DNA of 41,179 nucleotides from DASVCS01 sp036381495 (GCA_036381495.1 DASVCS010000168.1:1-41179), one strand, 5' to 3'; counted from the first letter of the stretch, positions 25,813 to 34,825 are shown. Numbers and translations: made by a program. The notes: generated from the sequence alone by a model not told the origin.

Positions 25813-26511
25813 CTAATCGCCGAGGAGCGCATCGAGCGCCGACGTCGTGTCCGAGAGGTCGTCGAGGACGGCCGCGGCGCCGGCCGCGCGCAGTTCATTC
25901 GCGCCGTACCGGCCGGTCGCGACGCCGACGGCGCGGACGCCGAGTGCCGCGCCGCACGTCATATCGAAGGGCGTGTCGCCGATGATGACGACGTCCCGGC
26001 CGGTGTACGTCCGCCCCGTGAGCGCGGTGGCCCGCTCGATGGCGATCGCCGCGAGCTGGTCCCTGCGCTCGTGGTCGGAGCCGTAGGCGCCGGTGCGGAA
26101 GTGTCCGTCGAGCCCGACGGACCGGAGTTTCAGCCCGGCGCCCTGCTCGATGTTGCCGGTCAGCAATCCCTGGAGCACGCTGTCGCTCCGCTGCCCGAGC
26201 GCCGCAAGGAGGGGTCGCACGCCCGGCAGCAGCGTCGTGACGTGTCCGGGTCGCGCCAGCTCCACGGCCAGCTCGCGCAGGTAGCACTTCCAGAGCGCTT
26301 CGAACCCGCGGTCGATCACCCCCCGCGCGAACCCTGCCGCTTCCAGCAGCTCTCGCGCGATCTGCGGGTCCGTCTTCCCATCGAACGGGTGGGTGGCAAT
26401 GGGGCCCGCGGAGCCGTAGACGGCCAGCAGCGCGCGGTGGAACGCGCGCTTTGCCGCCCCGTTCGTGCTCAGGAGCGTGCCGTCGATGTCGAAGAGGAGC
26501 AACCGGCGCAT
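25813..26511 (-). CDS. HAD-superfamily hydrolase, phosphoglycolate phosphatase-like
   Basis: 232 aa HAD subfamily IA phosphatase. Motifs: LLLFDIDGTLL (D8, D10), a helical cap containing FDGKTDPQIARELL, LLTGN (motif II), and VIIGDTPFDMTCGAALGVRAVGVATGRY (motif IV). The GKTD in the cap is seen in many PGP-like proteins; the substrate cannot be told. It lies 74 bases downstream of the S58 hydrolase gene, same strand, and may be the operon's last gene. Confidence 0.92.
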   Translation of the reverse strand: MRRLLLFDIDGTLLSTNGAAKRAFHRALLAVYGSAGPIATHPFDGKTDPQIARELLEAAGFARGVIDRGFEALWKCYLRELAVELARPGHVTTLLPGVRPLLAALGQRSDSVLQGLLTGNIEQGAGLKLRSVGLDGHFRTGAYGSDHERRDQLAAIAIERATALTGRTYTGRDVVIIGDTPFDMTCGAALGVRAVGVATGRYGANELRAAGAAAVLDDLSDTTSALDALLGD

Positions 26512-26585
26512 GGACGTCGAGGATCAGCTCCCGGCGGACGGATCACACTCGCGGCCGACTTCCCGGCGCCGCACCCATCTTCCCA

Positions 26586-27515
26586 TCACGAAACGGCTCG
26601 CTCGATAGCCCGCTCGAGCGCGTGCGCCGCGAGCACGCCGAGGGTGAGGAGGAAGGCCGGGCTCAATTCCCGCCCCTCCGGGGCGGTGGAAAGGGCGAAC
26701 GTGACATCGCCATCGAACGGTGTGTGGACCGGCGAGATCCGCCGCGCCACGGCCGTCGACGCACTGCGCGCCAGGACTTCGAGCGCGGTCCGCGTGAGCG
26801 GCGCGTCCGTGGCGACCACCGCCAGCGTCGTGTTCGTGCCCGGGCCCTGGGCGAGCGACGCGAAGTCCGCCGCGAATTCGCCCGCGGCGATCGCGCGCGC
26901 GGTGTCCAGGAACCCGCCCTCATCGTCCCGCGCGCCGGCAAGGATCCCACCCGATCCGTCCAGCACATCGCCGACGGCGTTGACGACCGCGAGCGCACCG
27001 ACGGTGCACCCCGGCCCGTCGACGGCCCAGCTCCCCAGCCCGCCGGGCATGGCATGCTCGATGCCCCGGATCTTGCCGACGGTCGCGCCGGTGCCTGCGC
27101 CGATGGCGCCCGTACCTTCGTCATCGCTCCGGGCCGCCTCGCATGCCGCGCGTCCCATGGCGGCGTCGGGGCGGCGGTCCGCGCGGCCGGCGCCGAGGTC
27201 GTAGATCACGGCCGCGGGCACGATCGGCACGCGCCCCTCCCGGGTCGCGAACCCGGCGCCGCGCTCCTCGAGCCAGCCGACGACGCCGTCCGCGGCGGCG
27301 AGGCCGAAGGCGGAGCCACCGGTGAGCAGGAGCGCGTCGACGCGCGGGACGAGGTGCGTGGGCAGGAGCGTCTCGAGTTCGCGGGTGCCCGTGGCGGGAC
27401 CGCGCACGTCGCATGCGGCGCGGAACGGGCCGATCACGACCGTGCACCCGGTGCGGGCGTCCGGGTCCGTCGCGTGGCCGACGCGGAGACCGGGAACCGC
27501 GGTGAGCCCGGGCAT
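26586..27515 (-). CDS. S58/P1-family N-terminal nucleophile hydrolase, NylC/DmpA-like
   Basis: 309 aa. The family self-cleaves into two chains, exposing an N-terminal nucleophile. Here the cleavage site is GTNTTLAVVATDAPL: N228/T229, as in NylC (6-aminohexanoate-oligomer hydrolase) with Thr, rather than Ser as in the DmpA aminopeptidase. GGSAFGLAAADGVVGWLEE (~67-85) and GTGATVGK are further hallmarks. It would hydrolyse amide bonds of unusual amino acids or small peptides; no signal peptide. The ATG (27515) shares a base with the upstream stop (TGATG), so translation is coupled. Confidence 0.93.
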   Translation of the reverse strand: MPGLTAVPGLRVGHATDPDARTGCTVVIGPFRAACDVRGPATGTRELETLLPTHLVPRVDALLLTGGSAFGLAAADGVVGWLEERGAGFATREGRVPIVPAAVIYDLGAGRADRRPDAAMGRAACEAARSDDEGTGAIGAGTGATVGKIRGIEHAMPGGLGSWAVDGPGCTVGALAVVNAVGDVLDGSGGILAGARDDEGGFLDTARAIAAGEFAADFASLAQGPGTNTTLAVVATDAPLTRTALEVLARSASTAVARRISPVHTPFDGDVTFALSTAPEGRELSPAFLLTLGVLAAHALERAIERAVS

Positions 27516-28285
27516 CAGGCGGCCAGCTCGCGGCCGTCGGGGCCGCGCCCGCTTGCCCGGAGCATGACGGCCTCCCGGAACGCCGCGATGATGCGCCGGT
27601 CCGGATCGGTTTCGGGAGCGTCTGCCTCGTGCCGTTCCGGGTGCCACTGCACGCCGAGGATCCACGGCTCCCCCGCGGATTCGACGGCCTCGATCGCGCC
27701 GTCCTCGGCCGTCGCCGTGATGACGAGGCCGGGCGCGACGTCCTTGATCCCCTGATGGTGGAACGAGTTGATCAAGAGGACCTCACGCGCCACGGTCTGC
27801 GCAAGGCGCGAACCGGGGACGATCCGGATGCGGTGCGTCCGGCTTTCCCACGACTCGACCTGCCGGTGCCGTACCCGGCTGGGCGCCTGCGTGGCCAGGT
27901 CCTGGTACAGGGTTCCGCCCATCCCGACGTTGATGAGCTGGCACCCGCGACAGATGCCGAGCACCGGCAGCTCCCGCTCGAGCGCGAGGTTCAGCGTGGT
28001 CAACTCCGCTGCATCGCGTGCGGGGTTGACCAGCCCGAGCCCCGGCAGCGGCGCCTCGCCGTAGCGAGCGGGGTCGATGTCCTCGCCGCCGGTCAGGACC
28101 AGGCCGTCGCAGCGGTCGAGGAGCACCGGGAGCGACGCCTCCCTGTGCGTCGGCGTGACGAGGATCGTCGTCAACCCGATGCGTTCGAGGACGCGCACGT
28201 AGATCTCGTACAGCGAGATCTGTGGCCGGCGGTACGGGCCCGCCTCTGGCACGAGAGTCGTGGTAACGGCAACGAGCGGTCTCAT
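27515..28285 (-). CDS. C26-family class I glutamine amidotransferase-like hydrolase (PuuD-like)
   Basis: 256 aa. Homologous to gamma-glutamyl-GABA hydrolase PuuD and related gamma-glutamyl hydrolases. The catalytic triad is visible: C112 in LGICRGCQ, H215 and E217 in VQWHPE. It probably removes a gamma-glutamyl (or similar) group from a small amide. Its ATG directly follows the stop of the ATP-grasp gene with no spacer, and its stop overlaps the S58 gene, so the three genes are tightly coupled. No other Puu pathway genes are here. Confidence 0.93.
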   Translation of the reverse strand: MRPLVAVTTTLVPEAGPYRRPQISLYEIYVRVLERIGLTTILVTPTHREASLPVLLDRCDGLVLTGGEDIDPARYGEAPLPGLGLVNPARDAAELTTLNLALERELPVLGICRGCQLINVGMGGTLYQDLATQAPSRVRHRQVESWESRTHRIRIVPGSRLAQTVAREVLLINSFHHQGIKDVAPGLVITATAEDGAIEAVESAGEPWILGVQWHPERHEADAPETDPDRRIIAAFREAVMLRASGRGPDGRELAA

Positions 28286-29776
28286 TCAACCACGAAGGAG
28301 CTCCGTCGCGTGCCGCGCCTGCCGGCGGCCGGCGTCGATGTCCTCCCCGATCCCGACGTACGCGATCCCCGTGCCCGCGGCGAGATCCCCGGGCGATGCG
28401 AAGGCCACGCCGGAGCGTGAACCCGGGCGGAAGAGCACGTCGCGCGTACGATCGAGTACTTCCTCGAATCCGAGGCGCAGGCGCCAATCCGGCTGGAGGG
28501 CGACGAACGGCGAATCGACCCAGTCGCCGGTCAACCGGTTGACCAGCGTCATGGGGGTCGACGTCCCACCCCAACGGCCGTTGCACTCGACCCAGCGCAG
28601 CGCAGCGTGTTCCACGTCCCGACCGACGAGAATCGCATCGAGGCTGCACCGCCCGAAGTACCCGAGCTGCTGGAAGAGCGTACACAGGCGGACGGCCTCG
28701 TACGCGATGCGGCGGCGCACCCGTGCGGGTAGCCCGCTCGGGACCGCGCCGATGAACCGGCCGACCGCACCCGAGACGATCTGGTCGAAGATCCCCTCGA
28801 CCAGCGGCAATCCCTCGCCGCTCAGCGGGATCCAGAGCTGGACCGACGGACTGAGCGCGACGGGGGATTCCCAGATCGCGATGAGCAGTGGGAACGGCCG
28901 TCGCCAGCCGAGTCCGGAGAGGAAGCCGGCGATCTCGCGTTCCAGTGCGGCGTGTGACAGCGTGCGGAGCCGCGAGCCGTCGAGGAGCGCGTTCCCCAGC
29001 GAGCCGGCCGCACGCGGCAGCTTGATGACGAGCTGATCGGACTCGCGGGCGAGTTCCGCGGCATGCCGCGCGAGCGCAGCGAGATCCCGCGCCTCGTAGC
29101 CTCGCGGGACCGCAGCCGGCCCCAGCAGCTCGACGACTCGGCGCGCGAACCACAGCTTGTCGTTGACGTAGTGCGCCAGCGCCGGCGGCGGAGCCGCGAC
29201 GCCGACCGGAACGCCGGCACGCCGCGCGATCGCGGCAGCCAGCCGCCACACCGCGCCGGAACTCACGTACGGCTGCACGGTCATGCCGCCCCGCGCGCGG
29301 GCGATCTCGGCCAATCGGGCGAGGACCGCCGGATCCCGCCGGCAAAGGGTGGCGAGAGAAGCGCGCCGCTCCGAAGCGGCCGTCCGGATCACCTCGACGG
29401 ACCCGAGGCCGAGGAAATCCCGACAGTAGCGCTCGAACGCCGGGACCCGCGCGACCGAGATCGCCAGGCAATCGCCGTCTCCGGCCAGCGCGAGCGGACG
29501 GTATTCCAACCCGCTGGCCTCGGCTCGACCCGCCGATTGGATCCCTGCCGTGTCGTGGAGAAAGAGGCTGCCGCCCGGGGCAAGGCCGACACGAACCGCT
29601 CGGCCGTACGTTTCGCCCGCTCCGATCGCCGGGTTCCGCTGGCGAATGCGGGCGGCCATGTTCGCGATCTCGCGGACCTCGTCGGCCCCGATCTCGACCG
29701 GCGCGTGCTCGATGATCGGCAGGTGACCATGCTCGCGGCGCCTGGCTGTCACTCCCAACGGCTGATCGGCCGCCAT
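28286..29776 (-). CDS. ATP-grasp ligase, PGM1-like peptide ligase candidate
   Basis: 496 aa. The N-terminal ~200 residues resemble a pre-ATP-grasp domain; then VNDKLWFARRVVELLG...VPRGYEA and LVIKLPRAAGSLGNALL mark the ATP-binding subdomains, and WVECNGRWGGTSTP near 405-420 gives the metal-binding N and the Gly-rich loop. This layout matches PGM1-type (pheganomycin) peptide ligases and other carboxylate-amine ligases that join amino acids with ATP. The ATG at 29776 is preferred; a TTG at 29824 is in frame and neither has a strong site. First gene of the operon with the C26 and S58 hydrolases. Substrate unknown. Confidence 0.75.
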   Translation of the reverse strand: MAADQPLGVTARRREHGHLPIIEHAPVEIGADEVREIANMAARIRQRNPAIGAGETYGRAVRVGLAPGGSLFLHDTAGIQSAGRAEASGLEYRPLALAGDGDCLAISVARVPAFERYCRDFLGLGSVEVIRTAASERRASLATLCRRDPAVLARLAEIARARGGMTVQPYVSSGAVWRLAAAIARRAGVPVGVAAPPPALAHYVNDKLWFARRVVELLGPAAVPRGYEARDLAALARHAAELARESDQLVIKLPRAAGSLGNALLDGSRLRTLSHAALEREIAGFLSGLGWRRPFPLLIAIWESPVALSPSVQLWIPLSGEGLPLVEGIFDQIVSGAVGRFIGAVPSGLPARVRRRIAYEAVRLCTLFQQLGYFGRCSLDAILVGRDVEHAALRWVECNGRWGGTSTPMTLVNRLTGDWVDSPFVALQPDWRLRLGFEEVLDRTRDVLFRPGSRSGVAFASPGDLAAGTGIAYVGIGEDIDAGRRQARHATELLRG

Positions 29777-29977
29777 GGACTCGCCCGGGATCCAACGGAT
29801 GCTCCGAGACGGGAGACGTAGCAAGATCGCAGCCAGGGCGGCAGGCGCGCGATCGGCGCCGCCCGGAAAGCGTGAACGCCGGCGACCCGTGCGTCGCGAT
29901 GCACGGGGCCGAACCCGCCGCCGGCGGCGGCCCGCCGGTGTGTGGCGACCCTTGCAATGCGGTGCTCGGCCTGGACT

Positions 29978-31075
29978 TCAACGCGCTCCCACCGTCACCG
30001 GCGCGCCGCGCACCGCATCCATGAGCAGCTCGCCGACGCGGGCGTTCGTCACCAGGCCGCCGAAGCGCTCGGCGCCGGGGCCACGCGCGAAGAGCGGGAT
30101 CATCGCGGCCGTGTGGTGCGTGGTCGTGTAGTGGGCGACCAGCGCGCCGGAGTCGTCCTCTTCGAGCGCCAGACCGCCCGTCTCGTGGTCGGCGACGACG
30201 ACGATCAGCGTCTCCGGGTGGTCCTCCTGGTAGTCGAGCGCGACGCCGATCGCGGCATCGAGGCCCAGCATCTCGGCGGTGACGGCCGCGAGCGGCTCGT
30301 TCGCGTGGCCGCGCCAGTCGGACTGCGACCCTTCGACCATGAGGAAGAAGCCGTCGGGGTCGCGGTCGAGGATCTCGAGCGCCGCACGCGTCATCTCGGG
30401 GAGCGTCGGCGAGCGCTCGGGCGCCGGCGGCATCCCGCCGTCGGCGAAGAGCCCCAGCAGGGTGGAAACGGTGTCCAGATCGAGCGCGCGCAGCGCCGCC
30501 CCATCCTCGACGTACGTGTAGCGCCGCCGCAGATCCGGCAGCAGGTCGGACGCGCCGCGGCCCGTGCCGTCGAAGAACCGCCGCCCACCGCCGAGCAGCA
30601 CCTCGATCTGCTGGGCCGCGTACTGGCGCGCGATCTCGGCCTCCATCCGGCGGTCCACCACGTGCGCCGCGAACGATGCCGGCGTGGCGTGCGTGATCGT
30701 CGACGTCGCGACCAGCCCCGTCGCCATCCCCCTCTCCTCCGCGACTTCGAGGACCGTCCGCCGCGGCTCCCGGTCCGGGCCCACGCCGATCGCGCCGTTG
30801 TACGTGCGTAACCCCGTCGCGTAGACCGTCGCACCCGCCGCGCTGTCCGTCACCTTGTTCGACGCGCTACGCGTGTTCACCAGCCCCACGACCGTGAACC
30901 GGTCGACGGACAGGTGCTCGGACGCGAAGCGCGCGGCCGTCCAGTACGCCACGCCCGCACCGTCGCCGATGAACAGGATCACCCGCGGCGGCGCGGGTTC
31001 CTGCGCCGGCAACGGCGATGCGGCGCAGGCCGAGATCAACAGCACCGCGAACAACGGAACCGATCGACACCGCAT
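29978..31075 (-). CDS. alkaline phosphatase, lipoprotein
   Basis: 365 aa PhoA-superfamily alkaline phosphatase. A lipoprotein signal (LLISAC, lipid Cys 17) anchors it in the envelope. Active site: IGDGAG with D38, nucleophile S78 in TDSAAGAT, EGSQSDWRGHANE, VADHETGG and TTTHHT metal ligands. It releases phosphate from phosphomonoesters. The start is firm: GGAGG lies 4-5 bases before the ATG at 31075; the frame is open upstream to 31246 without support. It is divergent from the 130-aa gene at 31245. Confidence 0.95.
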   Translation of the reverse strand: MRCRSVPLFAVLLISACAASPLPAQEPAPPRVILFIGDGAGVAYWTAARFASEHLSVDRFTVVGLVNTRSASNKVTDSAAGATVYATGLRTYNGAIGVGPDREPRRTVLEVAEERGMATGLVATSTITHATPASFAAHVVDRRMEAEIARQYAAQQIEVLLGGGRRFFDGTGRGASDLLPDLRRRYTYVEDGAALRALDLDTVSTLLGLFADGGMPPAPERSPTLPEMTRAALEILDRDPDGFFLMVEGSQSDWRGHANEPLAAVTAEMLGLDAAIGVALDYQEDHPETLIVVVADHETGGLALEEDDSGALVAHYTTTHHTAAMIPLFARGPGAERFGGLVTNARVGELLMDAVRGAPVTVGAR

Positions 31076-31130
31076 GGGTCCTCCGAAAGTCCAGGGGAGG
31101 GAACCGGACGGCAGACGCGCGGCGCGTCTC

Positions 31131-31159
31131 TTGCACCCTGCCGCCGTGAAAAATATTGT
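31131..31159 (+). promoter_or_regulatory. candidate promoter of the 130-aa gene
   Basis: TTGCAC (31131-31136), 17 bases, TATTGT (31154-31159), 85 bases upstream of the start at 31245. The A/T-rich patch is unusual in this GC-rich divergent region. Confidence 0.5.
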
Positions 31160-31244
31160 TCGCGCACTCGGCGCGCTCCGCGCCCCACGATCCGCCCGCG
31201 GCGGATGGGGGAGCCGAACCCGCACGACAGCCCGGGAACCGCCC

Positions 31245-31637
31245 ATGACCGACCGCGAGCCGTACGCACCGGAGGAGCGCGACCCCGATGTCGAGCTCTA
31301 CGACGCCGCGCCCCCCGACATGCCCCCTTCGCCCGCCGGGGCCGATGTCGAGATCGGCGGTGAGGCCGCCGCTTCCCGGCGCCTCGCGGGACTCCCGCAC
31401 GAGCTCGCCCGCGATCCCGAGCACCGCTCCGGCATCGCCACGCCGAGCGCCGAACCCTTCCTCGGCTACGACGGCCTCGAAGTCGATGACGTGATCCAGT
31501 GGATCGGCGAGTCCGACCCGGAGCCATCGCTGCTCCGCGCCATTCTCACGTACGAACGCGAACACCGCCGCCGCGAGCCCGTCCTCCGCACCTGCCGCGA
31601 CCGGCTGCGACGGCGCGGAGAGCCATCCGAAAGTTAG
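31245..31637 (+). CDS. hypothetical acidic protein
   Basis: 130 aa. The first half (residues 1-50) is acidic and Pro-rich, likely disordered; the second half (YDGLEVDDVIQWIGESDPEPSLLRAILTYEREHRRREPVL) is helical and resembles a small structured tail of about 50 residues. No export signal. A promoter candidate at 31131-31159 and GGGAA upstream of the ATG support expression. I do not recognise the family. It may mark the left border of the accessory island. Confidence 0.65.
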   Translation: MTDREPYAPEERDPDVELYDAAPPDMPPSPAGADVEIGGEAAASRRLAGLPHELARDPEHRSGIATPSAEPFLGYDGLEVDDVIQWIGESDPEPSLLRAILTYEREHRRREPVLRTCRDRLRRRGEPSES

Positions 31638-31760
31638 ATGCGGCGGGGCAGTGGGGGCAAGGCGGGGGCGGCGGGATCTCTGGAGTCGGGCAACTCGTGT
31701 GCGCTGCCGCACGATTCCCCGCCCTGGAGCACGGTGTGGCAGCCTGGATCAAGCCGCCGC

Positions 31761-32835
31761 CTATCGTGATGGGGCGCTCGGTACCCGTTGGACCTCGATC
31801 GTCTCCACACCGAGCGAGTCCCTATGGATGCCCACCAGGTAGTCCCGTCCGAGATCCGTAATCGCCAAGGACCGCGGTGTCTCGGCGACCGCGACGACTG
31901 CGCGGGACTTCAGATCCCACACGAGCCACAACAATGGGAGATCGAGAGGGACCCGCCCCAATCGAATCCAGAGTCGGCCCGCCGCATCGCCGAGAAGTCC
32001 ACGAACTGGCGGAACCGACGAAGGGATCGGCATCTCCGCGAATCTGCGGCGGGCCTCGGGCTGGTTCGCAGCACGGAACCCTGCGACATAGCGATCGGCC
32101 AGCCGCTCCAGATCATCATCGGAGAGGCGCGCCGGCGGCGGTCGCCAAGAAATGGTTCGAGAAAGTCCGAACCCGCCCCGGTCGCCAGCCAAGCCGCCCC
32201 CTGATGAACCCGGATCCACTGACCACGAAAAGACTTGCACCTGAGCCTGCCTACCCGATGCCAGAGTCAATCGACTGCCGGCAGCCTCCATCAAGCCCCG
32301 AGATCCGAAGGGCAACACGGCAACCGAGAAGCCCCGTCCATTGCGTTCAATGAAAAGGGGGGCGGCCGGAAGCCGACCGAGGCTGTCGATCAACATCCCG
32401 TGCTCGTCCAACAGGAGCAGCAACATGGGGTCGGTTGTCGATCGCGATGATGGTGTCGCCAGGTCCGAGAAAGAGATTCGACAGGCCGCGAAATTCTCCA
32501 GGGCCGCTCCCCTCCCCGCCGACCTGTGCGAGAATGCCACCGTTCGGTTCAAAAATCCTGACTTCAGCACCCGAGTTCGCGACCACGATTCGTCCGGTGC
32601 TGGTTCGCAGCGCATCCGCAACGCGGAAGAACTGCTGCGGACCCGCCTGCCCGCCGATCGAGACGACCGGCTTGCCACCAATCATCCAATGCGTCGCGGA
32701 AGCGAACGATCCGACGACCTCCGACGCGCCGTCGTACGCCGGATCCTCCGCCGACCGCTGCGTCGTGTCTTGGTTACAAGACACCAACCAGAGCAGCAGC
32801 AACAATGGGCCGGTAGAGATCGCTTTGCTCGACAT
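31761..32835 (-). pseudogene. 6-bladed beta-propeller-like lipoprotein gene, frameshifted
   Basis: The N-terminal part (from ATG 32835) has a lipoprotein signal (LLLLLWLVSC, Cys 20) and propeller-type sequence: FRVADALRTSTGRIVVANSGAEVRIFEPNGGILAQVGGEGSGPGEFRG. At 32427-32430 (CCCC on the minus strand) the frame breaks. Removing one C joins IIAIDNRP to MLLLLLDEHGMLIDSLGRLP and continues to the stop at 31761. The restored protein would be 357 aa. NHL/6-bladed propeller lipoproteins of this kind are surface or periplasmic and of unknown function. A one-base change in a homopolymer may be a sequencing error or a true mutation. Confidence 0.8.
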
Positions 32836-32929
32836 CGAGCTACCTGGCCAGCGGGTAAGCACGAGCGTTCACACACGTCCAGTTGCCGACGATATCGTCC
32901 AGGCGTGGCAGCCGCGAGGAGGATGGCGT

Positions 32930-33721
32930 CTAGCTGGGCCGCGGGACATCCAAGCCCCGATTGCCGAGCAGCGGCCGAACCACCTCGCGCTCGAATCGCC
33001 GCCCGACATCTGCGCGCCCCCCGGCCGCGAGTTCGCTCAGCCTCCGTCCCATCAGACGCGCGGCCAACGAAGCCAGCGTCTGGCGGTGAACATTCGACTC
33101 TGCCGCAACCGCAGCCCAGGATCGACCCCGCACCTTTCGGCCGACGGCGTGGAACAGGAGGATCCAATCTAGAAAATCCTCGAGTCGAAAGGGCGGAACC
33201 GCAAACGTGCTGCGCCAATCCAGCCACAACGTCCTGCGGTCACATCCGATGGCCGTCGCAAGTGCCGAGACGGTACGGATCGGCGGGTTACTCCTACACG
33301 CGAGGGCAAGCGCCCGGCGAACCCGGACCGGGAGCTGGCCCGCTGCCTCAAGCGCACCGGCAAGGCGTTGCAGCAGCCCGCCCGTAAGTGCCCGTTCGAC
33401 CGCGAGGGGGAGCGTTTGCTCGATCTCAGATGTCCAGACCACCTGTTCGACGGGCAGCGCTACAAGCAGCCGAGCATTATCGGGATCACTGCTTGTGACG
33501 AGTACCACGGGGTGGGCGGGCAAGCGGCGCTTCAGCATGCGGAGGCGCGAGACCACGGCGCCGGGCGCGAGCCGACCGACCGCGATGATCGAACAATCCG
33601 CCGCGCCGGCGGCGCGCGCGAAATCGGGCCACCAACCGGTCGCGATCCGAACCGCATCGGAAGGGATCGACGACTTGACGCGTTGGAGGTATGTTCGATC
33701 CGGGGCGTAGAGGGCGAACAT
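32930..33721 (-). CDS. AraC-like transcription regulator with receiver-like N-terminus
   Basis: 263 aa. Residues ~1-110 look like a response-regulator-like alpha/beta fold (FALYAPDRTYLQRV...CSIIAVGRLAPGAVV...HPVVLVTSSDPDN) but lack a clear phospho-acceptor Asp in the expected loop, so phosphorylation is doubtful. Residues ~145-225 carry two helix-turn-helix units (VSALATAIGCDRRTLWLDWRS and WAAVAAESNVHRQTLASLAA), as in AraC-type DNA-binding domains. The ATG at 33721 follows GAAGGTG. It lies 94 bases upstream of the propeller lipoprotein gene, its probable target or partner. A decayed second copy is at 38058-38505. Confidence 0.75.
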   Translation of the reverse strand: MFALYAPDRTYLQRVKSSIPSDAVRIATGWWPDFARAAGAADCSIIAVGRLAPGAVVSRLRMLKRRLPAHPVVLVTSSDPDNARLLVALPVEQVVWTSEIEQTLPLAVERALTGGLLQRLAGALEAAGQLPVRVRRALALACRSNPPIRTVSALATAIGCDRRTLWLDWRSTFAVPPFRLEDFLDWILLFHAVGRKVRGRSWAAVAAESNVHRQTLASLAARLMGRRLSELAAGGRADVGRRFEREVVRPLLGNRGLDVPRPS

Positions 33722-34250
33722 GATCACCTTCGGGCAATGGAAGTCACCGTGAAGAACGGATGCTGCGTTCAAGAAACGACGGCCGGCGACGATTCGCCGG
33801 CGTGAGGATCCACGGCGGCGCCACTACGCGCGGCGGTCGGCTCTTCCGCGCCTACCTCGACCGTCGGCCGCCTGGCCGCGTCCGGCTACGACATGACGGA
33901 GGGCCGCTCGCAAACCAGACGTGTGGGGCAATGGGGCACAGCGTGGCCGACGCGATGTTCGAAATAGTGCGGATACCAGCAAGCCGCGCCCATGTCGGTC
34001 TCTACGTCCAGAGGCAAGTCGTGCAGCGCATGCACTGCACGAGTGCCGGCTCCTGTGCCGCGGCCTGGGGCCATTTGCACCCGGAGCGGAGATGATCCGC
34101 AAATCGGAAGCTCGGTCCGTAGCGCCCGACCGGCATGTTGAATGGCCGTTCTACTCCATCTGACCGAGTCCATTGAGAAGGGCCTGATCGCGTCTTCGCT
34201 GAGGCAACGACTGCCAGATACTCTGGAATCCGCCCTGTTGGTGACGCGCT
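33722..34250. other. 529-bp stretch without a convincing gene
   Basis: Open frames here on both strands lack ribosome binding sites and have no family-like sequence. A small hairpin (GCCGGCGA / TCGCCGGC, 33782-33801) lies 60 bases upstream of the regulator start. Its sequence GATTCGCCGGCG recurs in the large palindrome at 34251. The stretch may be a decayed gene. Confidence 0.5.
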
Positions 34251-34307
34251 GATTCGCCGGCGGAGTCGAGCGGCGTATCATGCGCCGCTCGACTCCGCCG
34301 GCGAATC
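34251..34307. repeat. perfect 25-bp inverted repeat (cruciform/terminator-like)
   Basis: Arms 34251-34275 and 34283-34307 are perfectly complementary over 25 bases with a 7-base loop. The right arm overlaps the stop codon of the minus-strand 151-aa gene. There is no T-run, so it is a strong hairpin at the mRNA 3' end rather than a classical terminator. Confidence 0.85.
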
Positions 34308-34761
34308 AATGGACACGCGGATCAGCCAGCTCGATCCAGCGCCCGAGGCCGAGGTTTCCGATCCGGGAACGTCGTTGGGCGAGCAGGTCGTTCAGCACCC
34401 GTTCCAACCTCGCGTACGCTCGGTGCGCTGCTCCTCGTGGAGCGAAATCCTGGATTGTCGTGACCTCGGTGTGCAGCGGCATCGAACGCGACGTACGGCG
34501 TTCGCGAAGCGTCGTGAGCGCTACGGCCAACGCTTCGACCGTTGCTCCCGCAGGATTGAGCAGAATAACATCCTGCTGATTGGGCCCGGCGTAGCGAATG
34601 ACGAGGGCGTGGGCGCTCGTTGCAGGGAAACTGTCGGGTACTGCCACGATCACGGGCTCCGAAATGGCGCCCTGCGCCCATGCCGACTGACATCCGGCAA
34701 ATGCGAGGGCGGCGCAGATCAGGGCTTGAGCGACGGCCCTAGTGTGCATGGACCATTGCAT
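34306..34761 (-). CDS. hypothetical exported protein
   Basis: 151 aa. The signal peptide (residues 1-29) ends AWAQG; FAGC within it could be a poor lipobox, but signal peptidase I cleavage is likelier. The mature part contains SEPVIVAVPDSFPATSAHALVIRYAGPNQQDVILLNPAGATVEALAVALTTLRERR, which resembles a small alpha/beta domain of the TonB/energizer-like type, but no family is recognised. AGGAG lies 9 bases before the ATG at 34761. The stop lies in the 34251-34307 palindrome. Before the IS5 insertion it followed the 246-aa lipoprotein gene directly. Confidence 0.75.
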   Translation of the reverse strand: MQWSMHTRAVAQALICAALAFAGCQSAWAQGAISEPVIVAVPDSFPATSAHALVIRYAGPNQQDVILLNPAGATVEALAVALTTLRERRTSRSMPLHTEVTTIQDFAPRGAAHRAYARLERVLNDLLAQRRSRIGNLGLGRWIELADPRVH

Positions 34762-34825
34762 TGGGAGGTCTCCTGATGAAGGTTTGCTATTGCAAGCTAG
34801 TCCCCCGAACACGCGGCTGGACTCA

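Noticed and set aside
27783..29981. 732-aa minus-strand frame over the ATP-grasp/C26 genes
   Set aside because: Arg/Pro/Ala-rich out-of-frame reading of recognisable genes.
33886..34281. 131-aa minus-strand frame starting in the palindrome
   Set aside because: No ribosome binding site, and the composition is not protein-like.
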